Shown: positions 26,873 to 26,883 of the stretch, piece by piece | Numbering within the stretch: position 1 is the first letter of the stretch | Layout of the letters: each line of letters begins with the position of its first letter | NCBI GenBank assembly: GCA_934635045.1 | Contig: CAKTZA010000055.1 | Coordinates: forward strand, 1-26,883 | Origin: an uncultured Kiritimatiellota bacterium | Lineage (GTDB): Bacteria; Verrucomicrobiota; Kiritimatiellia; RFP12; UBA1067 | DNA length: 26,883 nucleotides | Direction of reading: 5' to 3' | Program-made: the position numbers and the translations under genes | Notes under the pieces: model-generated | What the model saw: the letters and a program-made list of their open reading frames with translations, nothing else | The model's database searches: none | What the model was told of the DNA's origin: nothing

Positions 26873-26883
26873 CTCATGCCGCG

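Overview
The window is a GC-rich stretch of about 26.9 kb, probably one end of a draft contig or metagenome-assembled genome. It opens with a 74-base run of C that looks like a sequencing or assembly artefact. Every intact gene is on the + strand; the only minus-strand gene remnant is a broken IS30-type transposase. Large secreted beta-helix or LamG-like proteins lie beside divergent glycoside hydrolases, with thrombospondin-3-type calcium motifs, a Tat-exported TIM-barrel protein and a GntR/LacI-type regulator. This suggests a polysaccharide-degrading member of the PVC group, most likely a gut or rumen Kiritimatiellota/Verrucomicrobiota relative. That assignment is an inference from gene style; no rRNA or other marker tree was available.

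Layout. (1) 75-6725: an operon-like set with a 5'-truncated secreted protein carrying three LamG-like repeats, a GH28-like beta-helix protein and a clan-A-like TIM-barrel glycosidase. (2) 6726-7770: a non-coding island with a decayed IS30-family transposase between two 69-bp inverted-repeat arms, followed by a palindrome-bearing intergenic region. (3) 7780-13206: an AAA-ATPase-like/PD-(D/E)XK protein that appears to be read from a leaderless mRNA, a clan-D (GH36-like) glycosidase and a secreted beta-helix protein. (4) 13250-17093: a 33-codon leader ORF, a 1017-residue membrane-anchored mosaic protein and a putative lipoprotein, coupled by overlapping stop and start codons. (5) 17196-22418: a tightly overlapping run of a Tat-signal xylose-isomerase-like protein, RimO, a NIF3-like protein, phosphatidylserine decarboxylase and a GntR/LacI-type regulator. 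(6) 22465-26673: a promoter whose -35 box lies inside a perfect 14-bp palindrome, driving a beta-helix protein and a GH71-like glycosidase. (7) 26674-26883: repeat-rich intergenic DNA.

How the genes may work together. Secreted beta-helix or LamG-like proteins directly precede hydrolase genes in two places. Two of these proteins end in nearly the same residues (R-P-G-x(1,2)-[VA]-L-[LI]-V-R). They could bind or display substrate while the neighbouring enzymes cut it. The GntR/LacI-type protein is well placed to regulate the operon beside it through the palindrome.

The most unusual signal is a set of short, purine-rich, hairpin-forming repeats with motifs such as CACGGAG, CACGAATC and GGGAACGGGGAA. 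They occur in intergenic DNA and also inside two coding regions, where they are translated without breaking the frame: three clusters in the 1017-residue protein and one in the C-terminal (TRAM) region of rimO. Four putative promoters share an extended -10 (TGn followed by TATAAT or a close variant), and two of them lie only 8-9 nt upstream of a start codon, implying leaderless transcripts.
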